Positions 36,187 to 36,644 of a DNA stretch of 36,644 nt are shown here, piece after piece. The notes under the pieces were generated by a model. It worked only from the letters and a program-made list of their open reading frames with translations, made no database searches and was not told the DNA's origin. The translations under genes and the position numbers were made by a program. Within the stretch, counting starts at the first letter, position 1; the number at the start of each line of letters is the position of its first letter. The DNA lies in the NCBI GenBank assembly GCA_027604185.1, contig JADGKB010000122.1:1-36644 (forward strand), written 5' to 3'. This stretch comes from Boothiomyces macroporosus (Eukaryota; Chytridiomycota; Chytridiomycetes; Rhizophydiales; Terramycetaceae).

Positions 36187-36644
36187 ATGATGCAGTGCCA
36201 AACGCAACACAAGCATTTCCAGAACGATTTCTTCTCGTTGGCCATTTCGATGTTGGACTATTGTATGGTCGAGCAAGACATTGTTGCTCAATCGAGAGAC
36301 TATCTCACATGCTGGCGTGACTATATTTTGCAGCTAAAAGTCAGTCGATAGTGGATGTGCAGCTGGAATATGGCCGCGACCAAATTAATGAGTGGTGGCG
36401 AACCAGATTTCGCTACTTATTTGATGCATGGGAAAAGAAAGATTCCAGGGTGCATAAACTGGGTTGGCTCCAATGCCAATTTACTCAGAAACTGCAATGC
36501 ATCCGTGGGAAAAGCAGTTTTACAAGAACACACGATCTGGACCAACCTGCTATATCCGTGGTGGATATGAGTCTCTCCTCACCTCAATGTGTAATTCTTT
36601 TCGCATATTTAAATAATATATTAAAGTCTGGTATCACCAGTGAT
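36187..36644 (+). pseudogene. Coding relic inside right ITR, open to window end
   Basis: Homologous to the relic at 29-453. It starts ATGATG at 36187, changes frame near 36317-36333 (a possible 17-nt GT-AG intron) and then stays open to the last base of the window, ending in frame. If this is a real gene, its 3' part lies beyond the contig, which argues against the edge being the true chromosome tip. Function unknown. Confidence 0.4.

Larger units (their letters stand above)
35777..36644. repeat. Right inverted terminal repeat
   Basis: Reverse complement of bases 1-858, 10 bases longer because of small indels. Both copies begin at exactly the same base of the repeat at the window edges. This suggests either that the edge is a natural terminus or that assembly broke at the same point of a shared subtelomeric repeat. 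The copies differ by point changes, so this is not a simple assembly fold-back of one sequence. Confidence 0.95.

Noticed and set aside
1..36644. tRNA, rRNA, CRISPR, transposase or reverse-transcriptase genes
   Set aside because: I looked on both strands for cloverleaf/TTCGA arms, rRNA blocks, spaced repeats and the usual motifs and found none convincing.
1..36644. Nucleomorph origin, suggested by 19-nt introns
   Set aside because: Secreted enzyme, kexin-type precursors, 7TM receptors and mitochondrial PPR proteins do not fit a nucleomorph gene set.

Overview
This window looks like a gene-dense, AT-rich eukaryotic contig, most likely from an early-diverging fungus or close relative (Holomycota). 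The evidence is: spliced genes with standard stop codons; an RPS12 of the kind I would expect in zoosporic or zygomycete fungi; a Pkr1-type V-ATPase assembly factor, a family I know mainly from fungi; kexin-type precursor proteins; ATG5, SKI2 and PINX1/GNO1; and several mitochondrial PPR-like proteins. The exact lineage cannot be read from the sequence and I hold this placement only moderately.

The most striking property is splicing. Once reading frames are joined, 25 introns in the core genes are 19-24 nt long (fourteen of 19, eight of 20, two of 22, one of 24). They start with GTA and have a branch-like CTAAC/TTAAT/TTGAT about 5 nt before AG. Every joined gene gives a length divisible by three, and joins in recognisable families restore family sequence. 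One GPI-phospholipase-D-like gene has eight such introns and a 3-nt exon. Longer introns occur in RPS12 (92 and 129 nt) and in one 75-aa gene (37 nt). The 129-nt RPS12 intron lies directly after the stop codon and carries a good C/D-box snoRNA candidate that resembles vertebrate SNORD100 in host gene and predicted target.

Layout. 1-858 and 35777-36644 are inverted terminal repeats (ITRs), each carrying the same coding relic. 1277-2278 is a subtelomeric membrane/coiled-coil gene with four 19-nt introns and one frame break; a decayed partial copy sits inside the other end (35501-35770). 2279-3822 is mostly empty with possible gene remnants. 3823-6305 holds an F-box-like gene and an ankyrin-repeat gene. 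6574-10313 is SKI2 helicase. 10329-14554 has a small predicted mitochondrial protein and four tandem seven-transmembrane (7TM) paralogs. 15043-18287 holds RPS12 with its snoRNA, PKR1 and a PPR-like gene. 18298-20917 is a GPLD1-like enzyme. 21229-24009 is a cluster of four secreted Gly/Asn-rich proteins, one a precursor with exact 54-aa repeats divided by Lys-Arg. 24227-27187 has two PPR-like genes. 27246-28657 has two tandem PH-like paralogs. 28894-30858 has PINX1 and another 7TM protein. 31277-35486 has ATG5, a membrane protein with a GNAT-like tail, a short-chain reductase, a tiny three-exon gene and a bacterial-type PH protein.

The core genes serve RNA surveillance, translation, organelle RNA handling, autophagy and V-ATPase assembly and do not form one pathway. 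The accessory part (four 7TM paralogs, four secreted Gly/Asn-rich proteins and a secreted GPI-cleaving enzyme within about 13 kb) is the best candidate for an undescribed surface or signalling system. Neighbouring genes are very tightly packed: stop codons 10-16 bp apart and one pair of divergent start codons only 5 bp apart.
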